A DNA stretch of 64,000 nucleotides from Pseudomonas maioricensis (lineage in GTDB: Bacteria; Pseudomonadota; Gammaproteobacteria; Pseudomonadales; Pseudomonadaceae). The translations under genes were made by a program, and so were the position numbers. The notes beneath the pieces were generated by a model. It had not been told where the DNA came from. It was given only the letters and a program-made list of their open reading frames with translations, and made no database searches. Positions 61,226 through 64,000 of the stretch are shown in pieces (the first letter of the stretch is position 1; each line of letters starts with the position of its first letter). The stretch is taken from NCBI RefSeq assembly GCF_022790535.1, contig NZ_LOHG01000005.1:96040-160039 (forward strand), written 5' to 3'.

Positions 61226-62569
61226 ATGCGGTCCAACTTCCGTCGCTCCACCCTTGCCGCACTGCGCGGGTTTACCCTGCCTGACACTGCAATCACCATT
61301 CTGCCTTCGGCCGCCGATTACCGTCGTTGCCTGCTGGAGAAGATCGCTTCAGCGACCCGGCGTATCTACGTGATCGCCCTGTACCTGCAGCAGGACGAAG
61401 CCGGTCAGGAAATACTCGATGCCCTGTATGCCGCCAAGGCTGCAAAGCCCGAGCTGGAGGTCGTGGTGCTGGTGGACTGGTTCAGAGCCCAGCGCGGCCT
61501 GATCGGTGCCGGACGTCAGTTAGGGAATGCGGCGTGGTATCAGGCGCAGCATCTGGAGTACGACCAGGAAGTGCCCGTGTACGGTGTGCCCGTGCAGACC
61601 CGCGAATTGTTCGGCGTACTGCACTTGAAAGGCAGCGTGATCGACGACTGCGTGATTTACAGCGGTGCCAGCATCAACAATGTCTATCTGCACAAGCTCG
61701 ACAAGTACCGCCTGGACCGCTACCACGTCTTGCACAGCAAAGACCTGGCAGACTCTTTTCAGGAAATGGTGCAGCGCGAGATTTTACCGTCCCGTGCAGT
61801 CCACCGCCTGGACCTGCCATCGCCGCCGACGTCACGCAGCCTGCGCAGTGAAATCCGTACCTTTCGCAACCATCTCAAGCGCGCATCTTACGATACGCAG
61901 CAAGGCGAGCCTGAAAACGGCGAGCTACGGGTGATTCCGCTACTGGGCGTTGGTCCGCGCAACGCGCTCAACCGCACCATCGTGGAATTGATCGCAGCAG
62001 CCAAAAACCGCCTGACCATCTGTACGCCCTATTTCAACGTACCGCTGTCGATCAAGCGTGAGATCAACCGCGCGCTCAAGCGTGGGGTGACGGTCGATAT
62101 CATTATTGGCGACAAGACCGCCAATGACTTTTTCATCCCGGCAGAAGAACCATTCAAAGTCATTTCCGCCCTGCCCTATCTCTACGAAATCAGCCTGCGG
62201 CGTTTTGCTCAGAAACATCAGAATGCTATCGCTCGTCATAAGCTGAACCTGCATCTATGGAAAGACGGTGACAACACCTTTCACCTCAAAGGTATGTGGG
62301 CCGATGATCGCTACACACTGCTGACCGGCAACAACCTCAACCCGCGTGCATTCAATCTGGACCTGGAAAACGGCCTGCTCATTGATGACCCCAAAGGCCA
62401 GTGGATCGCCCCCAGGGAAGCAGAAGTCGAGCAATTGATGCTTAACACTCAGCGAGTGGGCAAATACGACGAACTGGATACCCTCACCGAATATCCGTCT
62501 GCCGTAAGGACCTTTCTGAGACGGGTCAGCAGGGTTCGTGCAGAGCGGCTGCTGTATCGCATCCTCTGA
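61226..62569 (+). CDS. pssA: CDP-diacylglycerol-serine O-phosphatidyltransferase (PLD-type)
   Basis: 447-aa phospholipase D-type phosphatidylserine synthase (E. coli PssA is about 451 aa). Two catalytic HKD-like motifs: HLKGSVIDDCVIYSGASINN (His-x-Lys-x4-Asp) at about residue 133 and HLKGMWADDRYTLLTGNNLNPRAFNLD at about residue 354. Makes phosphatidylserine, the precursor of phosphatidylethanolamine, peripherally on the inner membrane. It is monocistronic here. Confidence 0.94.
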   Translation: MRSNFRRSTLAALRGFTLPDTAITILPSAADYRRCLLEKIASATRRIYVIALYLQQDEAGQEILDALYAAKAAKPELEVVVLVDWFRAQRGLIGAGRQLGNAAWYQAQHLEYDQEVPVYGVPVQTRELFGVLHLKGSVIDDCVIYSGASINNVYLHKLDKYRLDRYHVLHSKDLADSFQEMVQREILPSRAVHRLDLPSPPTSRSLRSEIRTFRNHLKRASYDTQQGEPENGELRVIPLLGVGPRNALNRTIVELIAAAKNRLTICTPYFNVPLSIKREINRALKRGVTVDIIIGDKTANDFFIPAEEPFKVISALPYLYEISLRRFAQKHQNAIARHKLNLHLWKDGDNTFHLKGMWADDRYTLLTGNNLNPRAFNLDLENGLLIDDPKGQWIAPREAEVEQLMLNTQRVGKYDELDTLTEYPSAVRTFLRRVSRVRAERLLYRIL

Positions 62570-62648
62570 CACGGCAATTGCCTGGCAGGCTTGTGCGACC
62601 GGCCTTCAGCGTTGAAACAGAAAACACAGGCTCTGTCATGAGACCACC

Positions 62649-63962
62649 ATGCCCTCTGCGAACATGAACACAATGGCGACCGGCAGTGCCGACCCGGTCA
62701 AGGCGCTGTATCGCAAGATCACCTGGAAGCTGATTCCGTTCCTGTGCTTCTGCTATCTGGCTGCGTATCTGGACCGGATCAATGTCGGCTTCGCCAAACT
62801 GCAGATGCTTGATCAATTGCAGTTCAGCGAAACGGCGTTCGGCCTGGGTGCCGGGCTGTTTTTCGTTGGCTACATCCTGTTCGAAGTCCCCAGCAACCTG
62901 ATCCTGGAGAAGGTTGGCGCGAGGATCTGGATCGCGCGGATCATGATTACCTGGGGGCTGCTCTCCGCCTGCACCATGCTTGTCACCACGCCGATGCAGT
63001 TCTACGCAGTGCGCTTCCTGCTGGGCGCAGCGGAAGCCGGTTTTCTACCCGGCGTGCTGTTTTACCTGACCAGCTGGTTTCCGACGTATCGACGTGGGCG
63101 TGTGATTGCCCTTTTCATGATCGGTCTGCCGTTATCGAGCGTGATCGGCGGCCCATTGTCCGGCTGGATCATGAGCCATTTCGACCAGACCGCCGGGCTA
63201 CGTGGCTGGCAATGGCTGTTCATCCTTGAGGCAATTCCGAGCGTAGTATTGGGCGTTCTGACCTTCTGGGCCCTGCCGAACAACTACCATCAGGCAAAGT
63301 GGATGAGCCGCGAAGAAAAGACGTTGCTGGAGAGCGAACTACGTCTCGATGAGACAGATGACGGCCACAGCAAGGAAAGCTTCCGCGATGGCTTTTTCAA
63401 CCTGAAAGTATGGATGCTGGGCGGTATCGACTTCTCGATCCTGCTCAGCGCCTATGCCATGGGATTCTGGATGCCGACGTTCATTCGCAATGCGGGCGTG
63501 TTCGACACTTTCCATATCGGCGTGCTGACCGCTTTACCCAGCGTCGCGGCGCTACTGGGCATGCTGTTGATCGGCGCCAGTTCGGACCGTCATCGCGAAC
63601 GGCGCTGGCACATCATTGTGCCGTTCCTGATTGGTTCGGTGGCGATGGCCAGCAGTACCTTCTTCACCCATGATCTGGTGGCAACCGTGCTGCTGTTTGC
63701 GATCGCTTCTGCCGCGATCATCGGCGCGGTACCGGTATTTTTCAGCCTGCCCGCGACCTTCCTCAAAGGCCGCGCCGCCGCCACCGGCTTCGCCTTGGCA
63801 TGCTCGCTTGCGAACATTGCCGGGCTGGTCAGCAACTCCCTGATGGGCATGGCCATCGACATCACCGGCAGCAGCGCCGGGGCCATGTGGTTCTTCGCCG
63901 GTTGCCTGATCCTGAGCAGCTTTCTGGTGATTGCCCTGCCGGCAAAACTGGTGAATCGCTGA
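62649..63962 (+). CDS. MFS transporter, anion:cation symporter family
   Basis: 437-aa 12-helix MFS transporter. N-terminal YLAAYLDRINVGFAKLQM and the motif RGRVIALFMIGLPLSSVIGGPLSG are typical of the ACS family (tartrate, phthalate, galactonate, 4-hydroxyphenylacetate carriers). No ACS-linked catabolic gene is next to it, so the carboxylate it carries cannot be named. The start is uncertain: ATG 62649, 62664 or 62673 are possible, and no strong ribosome site precedes them. Confidence 0.86.
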   Translation: MPSANMNTMATGSADPVKALYRKITWKLIPFLCFCYLAAYLDRINVGFAKLQMLDQLQFSETAFGLGAGLFFVGYILFEVPSNLILEKVGARIWIARIMITWGLLSACTMLVTTPMQFYAVRFLLGAAEAGFLPGVLFYLTSWFPTYRRGRVIALFMIGLPLSSVIGGPLSGWIMSHFDQTAGLRGWQWLFILEAIPSVVLGVLTFWALPNNYHQAKWMSREEKTLLESELRLDETDDGHSKESFRDGFFNLKVWMLGGIDFSILLSAYAMGFWMPTFIRNAGVFDTFHIGVLTALPSVAALLGMLLIGASSDRHRERRWHIIVPFLIGSVAMASSTFFTHDLVATVLLFAIASAAIIGAVPVFFSLPATFLKGRAAATGFALACSLANIAGLVSNSLMGMAIDITGSSAGAMWFFAGCLILSSFLVIALPAKLVNR

Positions 63963-63984
63963 GGTCATGCAACACACGCTATAT

Positions 63985-64000
63985 CTGTAGGAGCTGCCGC
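63985..64000. repeat. Start of a REP, cut by the window end
   Basis: CTGTAGGAGCTGCCGC begins the GCTGCCGAAGGCTGCGA-class arm seen elsewhere; the partner is beyond the window. Confidence 0.7.

Noticed and set aside
2341..63130. Repeated hairpins considered as a CRISPR array
   Set aside because: The repeats are inverted pairs scattered singly at gene ends with no regular spacers; they are REP pairs.

Overview
The window is chromosomal DNA of a Pseudomonas, most likely from the P. fluorescens / P. syringae lineage. The evidence is a Psl-type exopolysaccharide operon, an hmg (homogentisate) cluster, glcDEF, a phospholipase D-type pssA, a FliA-type promoter in front of cheV, and at least sixteen inverted pairs of Pseudomonas REP sequences (REPIN-like) in several sequence classes. 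I see no rRNA, tRNA, prophage, transposase, CRISPR array or plasmid function. Species cannot be fixed from the sequence alone.

Layout. 0.1-4 kb: an alpha/beta hydrolase, a helix-hairpin-helix protein with a 57-aa acidic partner, a RidA protein and a GntP-type permease. 4-8 kb: a LysR regulator divergent from an acetoacetate / short-chain fatty acid module (CoA-transferase A and B, AtoE permease). 8-12.3 kb: MarR regulator, PEBP-like protein, 2-hydroxyacid dehydrogenase, MOSC protein and CheV, the last with a close match to a sigma-28 promoter. 12.8-16.1 kb: a helical protein of unknown function, a NarL-type two-component pair, and a YegS-type lipid kinase.

16.6-30.9 kb: a Psl-like operon in the order pslA-B-D-E-F-G-H-I-J, acyltransferase, pslK. 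It has no pslC and none of pslL-O, and it carries an extra left-handed beta-helix acyltransferase. 31-42.4 kb: a complete amide-nitrogen unit. A seven-gene minus-strand run encodes a urea/short-chain-amide ABC transporter (urtABCDE-like), formamidase and an FmdB zinc-ribbon protein. Divergent from it is a very large sensor in which an NCS1 (nucleobase/allantoin-type) permease is fused to an eight-cysteine cluster, a histidine kinase and a receiver, followed by a NarL-type response regulator. A perfect 18-bp palindrome plus a third half-site lies upstream of urtA and is a good candidate for the regulator's target. This is the most unusual system in the window.

42.4-50.6 kb: a small hydrophilic protein; a metallo-beta-lactamase-fold hydrolase with a divergent TetR and a perfect operator-like palindrome; isonitrile hydratase divergent from a GlxA/AraC regulator; and a GntP permease, RpiR regulator, N-acyl-D-amino-acid deacylase operon. 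50.8-56.6 kb: the homogentisate branch of tyrosine catabolism (hmgA-fahA, hmgR, hpd, maiA), with the same inverted repeat TTACG-N5-CGTAA in front of hmgR/hmgA and maiA. 56.8-61 kb: glycolate oxidase glcDEF plus a GlcG/HbpS-like protein. 61.2-64 kb: pssA and an MFS carboxylate-type transporter; the window ends inside a REP.

Most of the window is ordinary, well-conserved Pseudomonas metabolism. The points worth a second look are the sensor-transporter amide system, the rearranged psl operon, the control elements around hpd, hmg, pslD and cheV, and the way REP pairs sit inside operons, in leaders and even in coding sequence.
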